This document shows, piece by piece, positions 29,164 through 39,256 of a DNA stretch of 64,000 nucleotides. Position 1 is the stretch's first letter, and every line of letters starts with the position of its first letter. The notes under the pieces were generated by a model, which ran no database searches, was not told the origin of the DNA, and saw only the letters and a program-made list of their open reading frames with translations. The DNA is from Lacinutrix neustonica (GTDB lineage: Bacteria; Bacteroidota; Bacteroidia; Flavobacteriales; Flavobacteriaceae), in assembly GCF_026625145.1 (NCBI RefSeq), contig NZ_CP113088.1:3079501-3143500 (forward strand), given 5' to 3'. The position numbers and the translations under genes were made by a program.

Positions 29164-29993
29164 TTAATTTGGGTTATTGATATGCCTATGCGATATTTTC
29201 AGTTTTATATTGCGTTCGCCATCTTTCTCGTTCAATTCTAAAATTGCCCTACGGTCATCAGATAATGAAAATTTGGGCAACACATAAACGAATCTTACCG
29301 TTTCATTTTCCGAAATTTTAGAAGGTAGATTGTGTTTGTACATCGGTTCTTGATAGAGACGCTGTAAAGATTTTCTTTTTCCTTTTTGCCGAGTTTCAAT
29401 TGAAAGGTTCAAGAAATTCAAGTTGTAATCCAAGGTAGAATTATTTTCAATCTGGATAACGAAGTAGAGTTCTTCTTTATCAAAAACAATATTCTCAACG
29501 CTCAAAACAATACCTTCGTTTCGCTTTTTAATCCGACCGATATGCTGATTTCTATCGAGAAGGTAAGAACAGAATTTTTGATAATAATACGTTCTGTTAT
29601 CTATACTTTCTTCAGAAGTTACAGTCTGAATTGAATCGGTTACTAATGGCTTTTCGTTCCCAATACTACTTGATAACGGTATGAAATAATTAAGCCTAGA
29701 AAGCTGCGCTTTATACCTTACAATATACGAAAAAATTGAACCATTTCTGTTGACTACCAGTAGATTACTTTCTTTTCCTGGTTTTGCTTGTAGCAACCCA
29801 AAATACTGTTCATTTTCACGATTGTATGTAAAAATGAAGTTATCTGAACCAGTTATACCTTGTCGTATGGGTTCGGAAAAAATAGTGCTACATTCTTTGT
29901 GTCGTTTGCGTAAATGGTGTCGAGCACTTTTGTTGTTTGTGCTTTCGCAAAAGCGGAAATCAACAACGTCAATATTAGAATATATGTTCTCAT
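29164..29993 (-). CDS. traN: Conjugative transposon protein TraN, VirB9-like (one indel)
   Basis: TraN is the outer-membrane-core component of the Bacteroidetes mating channel. A signal peptide ends at about residue 19 (ISAFAKAQ). The body is DUF4138: FIFTYNRENEQYFGLLQ, NLLVVNRNGSIFSYIVRYK and SENETVRFVYVLPKFSLSDDRRAIL. The frame breaks at 29872-29876 (TTCGG on plus for TTCTGG); repair gives 276 residues. Its ATG overlaps the TraM stop (ATGA), showing coupled translation. Confidence 0.88.
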
Positions 29994-30919
29994 AATTTAG
30001 GTTTTAGAATTAATCTGTAATTATTCAATACCGTAACCTTTACATTACGGTTACTTCGTCTTAGCACCTTTGTAATACCGCCAACTTGTGGGACAGTAGG
30101 AATATTGATGTCACCGATGACATCATCCAAAACTTCTGTTGTGGCTTCTGCCCGAAAATTGTTTTGCACATAGATACCTTCACTACCATCCAGTAAATCA
30201 AACGCTTTTAGTTTGGTGGGATGATGCTTTATGTTTTCAATCTCTATTAAAGCACGATTCGGCTGAAAACTTATAAACCCAAAAACTGGTGTATTCTTTG
30301 GCATCAGTTTATTATTGATTGTTGCAGCTTTGGTAAGGCGCATTCGTAATCTAGTATTTGCTTTTACAACCTGGTCGCCATCGACAACCACGTAAATGGT
30401 TTCATCTGTATTGCCGATGATAGAAACTTCATTGGGTTTAGGTGAAGCAGCAAAGAAAAGTTGATGTTCCAACCCTAATTCTTTAACTTCAATTTTTTGT
30501 TCTCGCCTTATTTCAGCAGAATCAATTTGTTGGGGATTTTTTTGAGCAACTTTCTTTTGCCCAAAGTTTTGATATCGCTTTTCAGAGTATTGAATCTTGC
30601 CAGCATCATAAATACTATCTACAATACGTTCTTTTTCACGTTCCGGTAAATCCGGGTCATAGAAACCCAAAGAATCAATCAATTTTTCATCATAGATGCT
30701 TGGTGCATTGTTCTCGCGAACTTCTTTTAAATCGTTGATGGCATCCAGTTTAGAATCATACTCTTTTTGGTTTTCTTCCAAATCGGGTATCAGGGTCTGT
30801 TCAAGATTTTCATTTTCACTTTCATCATCGCCCATTACCATTACAGAATAGGAAATTAGGAATATGAAAACAACGACTAACACAGCTGCAAAGACTATTT
30901 TATTTTTTTCTACTTTCAT
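29990..30919 (-). CDS. traM: Conjugative transposon protein TraM, VirB10-like
   Basis: An intact 309-residue protein with one N-terminal membrane helix (residues 8-29), a long charged linker and a C-terminal beta domain (ANTRLRMRLTKAATINNKLMPKNTPVFG) typical of VirB10/TraM. It spans the periplasm and connects inner and outer membrane parts of the mating channel. It overlaps traN by four bases and follows traK by 30 bases. Confidence 0.88.
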   Translation of the reverse strand: MKVEKNKIVFAAVLVVVFIFLISYSVMVMGDDESENENLEQTLIPDLEENQKEYDSKLDAINDLKEVRENNAPSIYDEKLIDSLGFYDPDLPEREKERIVDSIYDAGKIQYSEKRYQNFGQKKVAQKNPQQIDSAEIRREQKIEVKELGLEHQLFFAASPKPNEVSIIGNTDETIYVVVDGDQVVKANTRLRMRLTKAATINNKLMPKNTPVFGFISFQPNRALIEIENIKHHPTKLKAFDLLDGSEGIYVQNNFRAEATTEVLDDVIGDINIPTVPQVGGITKVLRRSNRNVKVTVLNNYRLILKPKL

Positions 30920-30949
30920 AATCGTGGTTTTTAAATGCCGATTATCGGC

Positions 30950-31564
30950 TCAATTTTCATCGTTTAATTTTTTTAAGGTGTTCTCGAAATAGTTTGTAAT
31001 TAACAATCCGTGTGGATTATTAGGAAAATTTCTGTCAACTGGAATTAAGTTTCCGGTAGAAACAAGTTCGTAAGTGTCTATTATTGAACCTCGATTTATT
31101 TCGAAAACGGTAATCGTTCTAAAGACATATGTTCCGTTTTGTTCTTCGATTTGTGAATCAATACTCAGTACTTTCTGAACTAACGAGTATTGCAGTAATC
31201 GGTTATAGACACCATCAGCTTTTTTCTGACGGTACAGGTTGTCCACAGAACTATTACCTAGCCACAGCGCCTTTTCTAGATTCCGTTCATAGTTACTGGC
31301 ATCGATGTTATAGAAATAGTTATGGAAGAGGTCTAAATGTGCCAAAGCTTCAACCTTAAAATTTTCTTTTTGTGTAACGAGCTTCAGCGGAATAATACTG
31401 CCGTCGGTATTGATTGCAAAGGCACTATTGAGCGCTTTTTGATTTGTATTGAATGCCATCCAAAGGGATAAGGTGCTGGACAGCAATGCACAGACAACGA
31501 CTGCTAAAACGATAAATCGATTTAATTTTAAGACGTTATAGATATTCTTGTATGGTGTTTTCAT
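30950..31564 (-). CDS. traK: Conjugative transposon protein TraK, VirB8-like
   Basis: A 204-residue inner-membrane protein: cytosolic N-terminus, one membrane helix at residues 17-36 and a periplasmic VirB8-type domain with FKVEALAHLDLFHNYFYNID and ALWLGNSSVDNLYRQ. It helps assemble the channel. Order J-K-M-N matches known Bacteroidetes conjugative transposons; traL is not seen. Confidence 0.88.
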   Translation of the reverse strand: MKTPYKNIYNVLKLNRFIVLAVVVCALLSSTLSLWMAFNTNQKALNSAFAINTDGSIIPLKLVTQKENFKVEALAHLDLFHNYFYNIDASNYERNLEKALWLGNSSVDNLYRQKKADGVYNRLLQYSLVQKVLSIDSQIEEQNGTYVFRTITVFEINRGSIIDTYELVSTGNLIPVDRNFPNNPHGLLITNYFENTLKKLNDEN

Positions 31565-31575
31565 TCTTAATTGAA

Positions 31576-32419
31576 TTAGTTGGTAAACAATCTCAGCGTA
31601 AAGGACGTGGCGCGTCTATAGAGTTTGAATTTTAGGAAAACGATAAAACCTACTGAGCCGAGCTGCACCACAGGTGCAAAAAAGCCCTGGCCTACATCTG
31701 TCCCGAATAGATTGGTCCGGAAGTTTGTATTGATTTCCGTGTAGAGCGCATTTACAAATATGTTGACCAAAAAGAAGGCAGGCACAAGCATATAGACCGC
31801 AGCATACAATTTGAAGAATGTATAGGCTAAAGAGCGGAATTTTTCAAATACCGCAAGACTTATGACCAACGGAAAAAATGCTTGCATTATACCCAATAGA
31901 AAATAGCGCTCTGCAAGAAATAGCGGGTAGATGAACAAATCTAAAATCCAAAGAAAAAGGCTGATAATAAATGCAAATATTTTGAATCCGTAAAGTGGTG
32001 TTACCAAGGCTTCATATAAGAGCGTCATTGCGGCTTGTGCAACCTCGATTATACTCACGTCTTCTTCAATGGGAATGTCCTGCATCTGTAATGGCAATAG
32101 AGCTGGTGCTGTGCCACGATACTGTGCTTCGATGGAAACAAGTATGCTATCAAAAAAACCGAGTACTTGTGTAGAAAAAATGACCGAGAAGAACAATTGC
32201 AAAATTCTTCGCCAATTCGCCAGGACTCAATCCCCACGTGTAACCATCTTTGTCCGCAATACCTTCATTGTATTTTTTAAGTATATTGACCGGAAAGAAC
32301 AAGACAGCGAGTGTTTTCATTCCGGCAATTGTGTATTGCGAGAAACTACTGTTCTGTATGGTCCGGAAAACCGTATCTATATATTCCAGTCCGATTCCTA
32401 AAAGAATGGTTGCGGTCAT
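31576..32419 (-). CDS. traJ: Conjugative transposon protein TraJ, VirB6-like (one indel)
   Basis: A polytopic inner-membrane protein of 280 residues after repair, with hydrophobic helices such as AFIISLFLWILDLFIYPLF and AAVYMLVPAFFLVNIFVNAL. It forms the inner-membrane part of the mating channel. The frame breaks at 32184-32189 (CCGAGA on plus for CCAGA); the N-terminal 80 residues end ...AIVLL and rejoin at VIFSTQVLGFF. The start is two bases before the neighbouring stop at 32422. Confidence 0.87.
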
Positions 32420-32421
32420 TT

Positions 32422-32991
32422 TTAATATTCTGTTTCGCGATTATTGACTTTATCTTGCATTTTTCTGAAGGAAATAATGTCACGATAGCGTTTTGTTTTC
32501 GTAGTGATGTTAGAAACCATTTCCCTTGATTCCAATTCTTTTGCTTTCAAAATTTCTGCACGTTCGGCATCGCTCATTTTTAAATAATCGCTTGATAGGA
32601 TTTCGTCAATAAAGTCAACCGTATTCAAAGAGTTTTGGACTATGGCATCGAATGATTCCACAACTCGACTGACTTCCTCCGGTTTGATGTAAGGCGAGTT
32701 CAAAATATCCTGCAAATCGTTTTGCATTACATTAATAAGGCGCTGGTTGTTTTGTCCAATTTCTTGAACAGCATTTAATTGTTGCACCACACTAGATACT
32801 TTCTCTATTGCCTCTTTTGCATCTTTCAAGAATTTTACGGACTTAATCATTTGAGCTGTCTGTTTACCAGATTCTATGAGTTGTTTTACCAAGCTGATAA
32901 AATTGGTATTGTCATAAGTGGGCATTCCTTGGGCTTTGATATTTAAGCTAAACAGCAATGCTATTGCGAGTACTAAGATTTTTGATTTCAT
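32422..32991 (-). CDS. Conjugal transfer protein, TraI/DUF4141-like
   Basis: A 189-residue exported protein with a signal peptide ending near residue 20 (NIKAQG) and a mostly helical mature part (LVKQLIESGKQTAQMIKSVKFLK; VSSVVQQLNAVQEIGQNNQRL). Size, composition and position between the VirB4-type ATPase and TraJ fit the VirB5-like TraI/DUF4141 proteins of Bacteroidetes elements. Assigned by position and overall character rather than a sharp motif. Confidence 0.7.
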   Translation of the reverse strand: MKSKILVLAIALLFSLNIKAQGMPTYDNTNFISLVKQLIESGKQTAQMIKSVKFLKDAKEAIEKVSSVVQQLNAVQEIGQNNQRLINVMQNDLQDILNSPYIKPEEVSRVVESFDAIVQNSLNTVDFIDEILSSDYLKMSDAERAEILKAKELESREMVSNITTKTKRYRDIISFRKMQDKVNNRETEY

Positions 32992-32995
32992 AATA

Positions 32996-35398
32996 TTATG
33001 TTTTAGATGTGAATTGAATTATTGCTTTTTGCATATCGTGATGCTCTTCGTAGAGCTTCATTATGTCTTCGTTTTCCTGTCCATCGGTCAGGTAAGCCGC
33101 ATAGACTTCCTTCGGAACTTCAAGCCGAAAAATGTTACTTTCCTTTCCAATCTTAATGAACATTTCAGTGTACTTCCTTGGTCCGGAAAGATTGTTTTTG
33201 ATGGATTTTAGTTGATTAAGGTCGTGGCTTGACAGGTTCAACCTTTTGACCAGTTCATCATAACCCTTTTCATTGTTTAGACTGTATATGACCTGTGTGT
33301 TTTCCAGTATGCTTGCCGATGTAGAATTATTCGGAAGCTGATTGATAGACTGAAGAATTATGCCGATAGCACCGTTCTGTTTACGTATTGCCTGATAGTA
33401 GAACTCGACACTTTCTAGGACGTTTTCAAACTTCAGTTGTTTGGCAAACTCATCAAAAAGTATGATGCCTTTCTCAGCTCTGTTTTTCCAAATCGTTCTT
33501 TGGATGGCGGACTTAATTAGCTTCAACATTACCGACAGGATTTCCTTATTGTCTTTTACTTCATCGAGTTCAAACACAATCAATCGTTTGTCTTCGATTT
33601 TATAGGTCTGATCTTCGCTTACTTCAAAAAGGAAACTATATAGACCATCGCCGACATACTCGGACATTACGTGTAAAAAGCTCGTGACATTGAAGTAGTC
33701 GGGATGGATTTTTAGATTGTTCAGAAGGTCTTTCTGATTTCTTTCTATAAAGCTGTAAAAACCATCTAACGAATGATTTTCTGAAGTACTATCGTAATAA
33801 TGGCGCAATATCTTTTTGACCGAAACTGATTGTGCTTTCGTGACCTTTAAGTCTGAAGCAAACAATTCAAATAGGAAAACTGATAAGTCTTCCAATCGTT
33901 CTGGTGTGAGGTCATTTTGATTGCTGATAAAGAATGGATTGATGCCCAAGTTCTTTCCGCTTTCGTAGCGAAGCACCGTATATTTTTCAGGGTAAAGTTT
34001 AGCGAATTTGGTATAAGAACCACCTAAATCAATGATGACCAAACGAACGCCACTTTCAAAATATTGGCGTAAAATGTTGTTGGCCAAAAAGGATTTGCCT
34101 TCGCCTGTTGGCGCAAAAATCGCAAAGTTCCTTGCCTTAATTCGTTTCTTCTTTTCATCCCAAACATCCTTTAAAACGGGAATGTTATGCTCACGGTCAT
34201 TGAAGATGATTCCAGTTGCATCGCTTTTGTAGTTGGTATTATTGATGAACAGGCAAAGTGCGTGTTTTAAATCAGTAACGTATAAATCATTATTTGAAAA
34301 ATTGGACGAGAAGCAGCAGTAACTATTTAGTATGTAATTTTTACGTTCTTCGCCTCTTGGATAATAGGGGATGATATCCAATTCCTTAAATTCAGTCTTT
34401 ATTTTTGAGGTTATCTTGTCGAGCTCTTTGGCTTCCTTTGCCCAATAGACAATATTGAGATGACCACGGATGATCCGGGCATTATCATCGGCATTTATTT
34501 GGTCGAGGATGTGCTGGATTTTGCCAAGTACTACTTTGTTCTGAGAACCAAAATTGGAACTTTTGTTCAGTTCCTCGATTTTTTTATCAAGCAGTTTGCG
34601 CCACTTTTGTTTGTCATCCAAATACAAAATTTGATTGACAATGTGGTTTTCATTAAGCGTAAGCCCTAAGCCATCAATAAACCCTTGATGAAACACAAAA
34701 TCGTCAGAAGTGAATTTCTCATTGGTTTTGCTACTCTGTACACTTTCGCCAAAGCACAGTTCGCTATTGATGGCCAGGGCATCAAAATGGTTTTCGCCAA
34801 TATTGACGCTTTTCTTATCTAGTATTATGTCAGTATCGAAGCCCTCGTTAAAACCGTTGAAATAGGAACTTGTGAGTTTCTGAATCTCTTCCGCTTTAAG
34901 CGGAAGGAACGCCATTTTTCGGCTATTGTTTATAAAGGAAACAGAGTCACTTACCGAGTTGACGAAGCTTTTAATGTTGTCATTCAGTTCTTGTACAATT
35001 CCTTTTGAAACTTTTCGGAACGGATTGACATATTTAGGATTGTTAAGTGCCTTGTTTTTAGTCAGTATAAAGAACAAATAGCAGCTGTGTTCAATATGTT
35101 CACGTCCTTTAAAATGCTCGTGGGTTGCTTTTTCTAAAAAGGTTGTATTCGGAAGTTGCTGTGAGGTATATGATTTCTTCAGATAGATATCCTGTTTATG
35201 AACCACAGTACCAACCGGAAGCGATTTTAAAGCCTGAAACCAAGCACCGTGCATATCCTCAAAATCCTTTTCGGACAGTGAATAGATTTACGGTAAATTC
35301 CCTTTATAGCATAAAATAACGTTGCCATTATTGGCAAATACGATATTGTCCTGAATATCCACGATGGGTTGATATGCTGAAAGGTTAATCTTGTTCAT
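32996..35398 (-). CDS. traG: Conjugation ATPase TraG, VirB4-like (one stop at an error site)
   Basis: This 800-residue ATPase powers channel assembly: Walker A IFAPTGEGKSFLAN (about residue 435), Walker B GIILFDEFAKQLK (about 645) and the region NGAIGIILQSINQL. The true start is ATG 35398, which overlaps the end of traF by 14 bases. Codon 37 reads TAA inside TTACGG (35288-35293 plus; CCGTAA on the coding strand) where CCAGAA, Pro-Glu, is expected; the same substitution appears in the RND adaptor gene. I treat it as intact. Confidence 0.88.
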
Positions 35399-35669
35399 AA
35401 TCAAAGCCAGAATTTCTTTTGTTACTAATGATTTGTGGAAAGGCTTTTGTCATTTGGAAAAGCTGCGGATTGTGGGTTATTCTTGTCAATGCAACATATA
35501 ATGCGGCATTGAAAATTAATATCCCTATAATCATCCCGAAGCTGAAAGAGAATATGATGACCAACAGCGATGCAAGAATGGAAACCATCATTAGCGCAAA
35601 TAGGGAAATGGGCAGCCCGAAAATGACTGCCCGTTTTCTAATGTTTTTATAGACCTCGAACCGTTTCAT
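35385..35669 (-). CDS. traF: Conjugative transposon protein TraF (DUF4133), VirB3-like
   Basis: A 94-residue protein starting at ATG 35669 (MKRFEVYKNIRKRA) with two adjacent membrane helices (residues 15-60) and the family signature ALTRITHNPQLFQ-like C-terminus. In the sequence as written it appears as the C-terminal half of a longer fused frame, because an extra base in traE removes the traE stop; TraE and TraF are separate genes in related elements, spaced here by two bases. Confidence 0.85.
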   Translation of the reverse strand: MKRFEVYKNIRKRAVIFGLPISLFALMMVSILASLLVIIFSFSFGMIIGILIFNAALYVALTRITHNPQLFQMTKAFPQIISNKRNSGFDYEQD

Positions 35670-35671
35670 CG

Positions 35672-35960
35672 TTACACTACGATTCCTATTAAATATGTGA
35701 AGATGCCTACGACTGCGCCTGCAATCAAAACAAATACAAGAACTCCCGGTTATCCCTTTTTTTAGGTCAGCATTTTCCCCAAAGAAATGTCCTGCGTTGA
35801 ACAGGAAACCAATGAGGAAAATGACCCCTAATATGATTGGGAAAATCGTTCGGATGGTGTTGGAAACATCATCGACCGAATCTTCAATGCCACCAATTTG
35901 AGCAAAAAGCGAAGTGGATAATAGCGAAAGAATGGATGCTAAATAGTGTGATTTTTTCAT
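35672..35960 (-). CDS. traE: Conjugative transposon protein TraE (DUF4134), VirB2-like pilin (one indel)
   Basis: The first gene of the tra operon: signal peptide (residues 1-20), then two hydrophobic helices (IRTIFPIILGVIFLIGFLFNAG and a second one reading VLVFVLIAGAVVGIF after repair). DUF4134 TraE proteins are pilin-like. An extra base near 35745 (CCCGG on plus) shifts the frame so that the second helix becomes a cysteine/arginine-rich nonsense stretch and the frame runs into traF. Corrected length is 95 residues. This site does not fit the usual CCAGA error cleanly. Confidence 0.83.
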
Positions 35961-36149
35961 AACGGAAAAGTTTAAATTTTTAGTTCATTTTCGTTATTGG
36001 AAATTTACATATATTTGAACATAAATACCTGAAAATCAAATATTTGTGAATAAAATATTATTTGATATTGATTGAATTCCGTTGCTATTATTTGACATCA
36101 AATTCTATGAATTTTTGAAGTGAAGTTGTTGATAACCCGAAAATTGAAA

Positions 36150-36773
36150 ATGAAAAAAGTGCTCAAAAACGTCAGTTTTGTGATTTTGCTTCTAAAAATG
36201 TGTGTCATTTTTGGACAAGAAACGGATGCTCAAAAACAAATAGTAATTGACATTGGACACGGTGGAAAAGATGCTGGTGCAATTGGCATAAATGGCATCC
36301 AAGAAAAGGATTTTGTTTTGTCCATTGCAAATGAAATTTTGAGGTTAAATAATGAATTGGAAAAGCCTTTGGATATTTATTTAACCAGGTATAATGATAC
36401 ACTAATTTCTTTATCGCAAAGAACTAAGCTGGCCAAAGCATTAAAAGCGAATTTATTTGTGTCCTTGCATTGCAACCACTCTGAAAATCCAAATGCGAGA
36501 GGGATAGAGGTTTATGTTTCAAGAAAACAAAAGGAATTCTCAAAAGCATCGGTATTTGCAGGCTATAAAATTGAAAGAGTCCTTTGTGAAACAATAGGCT
36601 ATGAAAGTAGAGGTGTGAAGTTTGCAAACTTTCAGGTGCTGAGGGAAACGACAGAATATTGTCCTGCTATATTAATAGAATTGGGCTTTTTAAGCAATGT
36701 AGATGAAGCTCAGTATTTAATGAAAAAAGAAAATGTTCTCGCCATTGCGCTATCAATTTTAAAGAAATTATAA
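36150..36773 (+). CDS. N-acetylmuramoyl-L-alanine amidase (Amidase_3)
   Basis: A 207-residue protein with a signal peptide (residues 1-23) and a zinc amidase domain: IVIDIGHGGKDAG holds the first zinc His, FVSLHCNHSENPNARGIEVYV the second, and ILIELGFLSN the catalytic Glu. It cleaves the peptide from peptidoglycan; next to the tra operon it probably opens the cell wall locally for the mating channel. ATG 36150 gives a clean signal peptide; the open frame extends 10 codons further upstream. Confidence 0.88.
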   Translation: MKKVLKNVSFVILLLKMCVIFGQETDAQKQIVIDIGHGGKDAGAIGINGIQEKDFVLSIANEILRLNNELEKPLDIYLTRYNDTLISLSQRTKLAKALKANLFVSLHCNHSENPNARGIEVYVSRKQKEFSKASVFAGYKIERVLCETIGYESRGVKFANFQVLRETTEYCPAILIELGFLSNVDEAQYLMKKENVLAIALSILKKL

Positions 36774-36789
36774 ATTAAAAAATGAGGTT

Positions 36790-36876
36790 ATGAAAGAGCT
36801 ATTCATCGAAATTATTAGAAGCATAAAGCAACTTATTTTTGCTTATTTCAGAGAGATTAAGAATTTAATGCGATAA
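36790..36876 (+). CDS. Possible 28-residue peptide
   Basis: A short frame MKELFIEIIRSIKQLIFAYF...NLMR 17 bases after the amidase stop. It would form one amphipathic or membrane helix with a basic C-terminus. Support is limited to its position and ATG; it could be chance. Confidence 0.3.
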   Translation: MKELFIEIIRSIKQLIFAYFREIKNLMR

Positions 36877-36882
36877 AATAAT

Positions 36883-36913
36883 TTTGACGATTTAAATATT
36901 AATCGTAATATTG
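36883..36913 (+). promoter_or_regulatory. arsR promoter with overlapping inverted repeat
   Basis: TTTG (36883-36886), 19 bases, then TAATATTG (36906-36913), close to the Bacteroidetes promoter consensus. A 7-base inverted repeat AATATTA-ATCG-TAATATT (36895-36912) covers the -7 element, where an ArsR repressor would block transcription. The ArsR start is 22 bases downstream. Confidence 0.65.
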
Positions 36914-36935
36914 CAATGAATTAATATAAATCACG

Positions 36936-37269
36936 ATGGGATTAGCCAAAACGGAAATGTTCACAGACCAGCAAAACCAAATTTCGGTTTTTGCAAAAGC
37001 ATTTGGACATCCCGCCGAGAGTGGCAATCCTGCAACATCTTTTCAAAATTGATGCTTGTTTTTGTGGCGATTTAGTAAAGGAAATCGGTTTAGCACAACC
37101 GACAATTTCACAACACCTGAAGGAACTAAAATATTTAGGCTTGATAAAAGGAACAGTTGAAGGAACAAGTGTTTGCTATTGCATAGACACCGAAAACTGG
37201 ACGGAAATGAAAGAGATTATGTCCGAATTTTTAGGACAGGACTTGTTGCCAAAAGATGAATGCTGCTAA
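36936..37269 (+). CDS. arsR: ArsR family arsenic-responsive repressor (one indel)
   Basis: A 110-residue winged-helix repressor: FAKAFGHPA then VAILQHLFKIDACFCGDLVKEIGLAQPTISQHLKELK, with the inducer-binding cysteine pair CFC (about residues 47-49) and a terminal ECC that may add metal ligands. The frame breaks at 37015-37020, CCGAGAG for CCAGAG, inside the usual HPARVAIL segment. It leads the arsenic gene cluster and probably binds the inverted repeat in its own promoter. Confidence 0.9.
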
Positions 37270-37336
37270 AAAAATTTAAACAATTTAATCGTTTTATTGC
37301 GATAAAAGAATATATAAATTTAATCATTTTATAATT

Positions 37337-37810
37337 ATGAAATCAAAAATTGCAATCCCAATCGTGGTAGTTTTGCTTTCCTTTCAGCAAGTAATTCAGG
37401 CACAAACGCTCAAGAGTAAAATTCAAAAATCCGTGGTTGAAATTGGCGATACATTCCCTGAAATCCCAATGGACAGGCTAAAGTATCTTGACCAGGTTAG
37501 TTTTTTAGTATTCAAAAAGTTAGAAGACAGCACCAAGCTTGACGTGCTATTTCTTGATAAGACCAATCAAGAAATTAGCCAACTTGCAATGATATGGCTT
37601 CAAACAGGTATGCTATATTATGGACATAGCGATATATTCAATATCCAATCCGCAGGCTTCTCGCCCAAGATTGAACCTATGCCAAAACTTGCGGAATTAA
37701 AGGAATATGGTTTCAGCATAAGAAATACGCGCGGGGAAAACCCAATGTCCTATAAGATTGCTTCGGTTCACGTAATTGGACCGTATATCCAAAATCTTTT
37801 AAATCTTTAA
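37337..37810 (+). CDS. Exported degenerate arsenate-reductase/LMW-phosphatase-like protein
   Basis: A 157-residue protein with a signal peptide (residues 1-23). The mature part follows the low-molecular-weight phosphatase plan seen in Bacteroidetes ars operons: LDVLFLDKTNQEISQLAMIWLQTG where homologs have the C-x5-R loop, then FNIQSAGFSPKIEP and GENPMSYKI. The catalytic Cys and Arg of the P-loop are missing, and export is unusual for this family. It is therefore probably not an arsenate reductase; a binding role is possible. In-frame sense continues past two stop codons (37817-37972), so the end may be damaged. Confidence 0.55.
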   Translation: MKSKIAIPIVVVLLSFQQVIQAQTLKSKIQKSVVEIGDTFPEIPMDRLKYLDQVSFLVFKKLEDSTKLDVLFLDKTNQEISQLAMIWLQTGMLYYGHSDIFNIQSAGFSPKIEPMPKLAELKEYGFSIRNTRGENPMSYKIASVHVIGPYIQNLLNL

Positions 37811-37983
37811 ATTTAAACAGCGAGACTACTTTCAATATATATCTCGGAAAACTTATCTGACGACGAGACTAAAAACAACATTGAATTACTTTTTTCAGAT
37901 ACATCAAGCATTCCAAAAGAAATGCTCTATATGGCAACACGAATAAACAATCTATTGCAAACAAAACAATAAAAATTAATTTT

Positions 37984-38451
37984 ATGAAATTATCACAAAT
38001 CAAAGCCCAACTTACGCAGTTGGATAAAATCGCCTTCCAACTACCAAATGGCGATTTGGTTTCAAATCACTTCCACGTTACCGAAGTGGGCAAAATCACA
38101 AAACATTTCATTGATTGTGGCGGAACTGAAAGAAAAGAGGAAGTTGCCAATTTTCAACTGTGGAACGCAAACGATTATGACCACAGATTGCATCCGGAAA
38201 AGCTATTGAGCATCATTGAGCTTTCAGAGAAAATATTGGGTATCGAAGACTTAGAAATTGAAGTGGAATACCAGGCCGAGACCATCGGTAAATTTGGACT
38301 CGATTTCGACGGAAACAATTTCCTGTTGACGACCAAACAAACGGACTGTTTGGCCAAAGACCAATGTGGCATTCCAACGGAAAAACCAAAAATGAAATTA
38401 TCTGAAATTCAAACTTCAACTTCTTGCGCACCAGGAAGTGGTTGTTGCTAA
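37984..38451 (+). CDS. DUF6428 family protein of the ars operon
   Basis: A 155-residue protein beginning MKLSQIKAQLTQLDKIAFQLPNG, with FHVTEVGKITKHFIDCGG and a cysteine-rich end (TSCAPGSGCC). It matches the DUF6428 proteins that are regularly found beside arsR and acr3 in Bacteroidetes. The C-terminal CxxxxxCC could bind arsenite; function unproven. Confidence 0.75.
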   Translation: MKLSQIKAQLTQLDKIAFQLPNGDLVSNHFHVTEVGKITKHFIDCGGTERKEEVANFQLWNANDYDHRLHPEKLLSIIELSEKILGIEDLEIEVEYQAETIGKFGLDFDGNNFLLTTKQTDCLAKDQCGIPTEKPKMKLSEIQTSTSCAPGSGCC

Positions 38452-38471
38452 ACTTTTAAAAAAACTTCACA

Positions 38472-39245
38472 ATGAAAATAATACTATTCAGCGATATTCA
38501 TTCAAACTTACCTGCATTACAAGCATTTTTTAAAGATTTGGAAAACAGGGAATACGATGCCATCTACTGCCTTGGCGATTTGGTGGGCTATAACGTTTGG
38601 CCCAATGAGGTCATCGAGGAAATCAGAAAGCGAAAAATACCGACCATCGCTGGCAATTATGACTTTGGTATTGGCAGGAGAAGCAATGATTGCGGTTGCG
38701 CATATAAAACTGATGAAGAAAAAGCAAATGGGAAGGTTTCAATTTCTTTGACCAACGAATTGGTTAATGATAAAAACAGAGCGTATCTGAGAACACTTCC
38801 AGCCCATATCAAATTAGAATTTCAATTGAATGAAGACCGATTGAATGTGCTATTGGTACACGGAAGTCCACGAAAAATAAATGAATATCTTTTTGAAGAC
38901 AGAGCAGAGAAAAGTATGATTCGTATTATGGAACAAGCCGATGCCGATGTGATGTGCTTTGGTCATACCCATAAACCTTATCACAGAACTTTCGATTCGG
39001 CAGATGAAAGTGCGTCACATTTTCGGCACGCTATCAATATCGGGTCAATTGGCAAACCCAAAGACAGCGATAATCGAGGTAGTTACATCATTTTAGATAT
39101 CAACGAGAATGCTTCGGTTAAAGATAAGGACAGTATTTCTGTAGAATTCGTAAAGTTTGAATACGATATCGAGAAAGCGGCAAAGGCGGTCGAAGACAGT
39201 ATTTTACCCAACAGCTATGCTGATAATTTAAGAAACGGATATTAA
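38472..39245 (+). CDS. Metallophosphoesterase, YfcE-like
   Basis: A 257-residue calcineurin-like phosphoesterase with the metal motifs in order: SDIHSN (residue 7), GDLVGY (36), AGNYD (60), VHGSPR (about 137) and FGHTHKPY (about 168). The substrate is unknown. It lies 20 bases after the DUF6428 gene and 11 before gcvH, inside the arsenic operon, where such phosphoesterases may act on arsenylated or phosphorylated small molecules (inference). Confidence 0.82.
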   Translation: MKIILFSDIHSNLPALQAFFKDLENREYDAIYCLGDLVGYNVWPNEVIEEIRKRKIPTIAGNYDFGIGRRSNDCGCAYKTDEEKANGKVSISLTNELVNDKNRAYLRTLPAHIKLEFQLNEDRLNVLLVHGSPRKINEYLFEDRAEKSMIRIMEQADADVMCFGHTHKPYHRTFDSADESASHFRHAINIGSIGKPKDSDNRGSYIILDINENASVKDKDSISVEFVKFEYDIEKAAKAVEDSILPNSYADNLRNGY

Positions 39246-39256
39246 ACCTTGCAACT

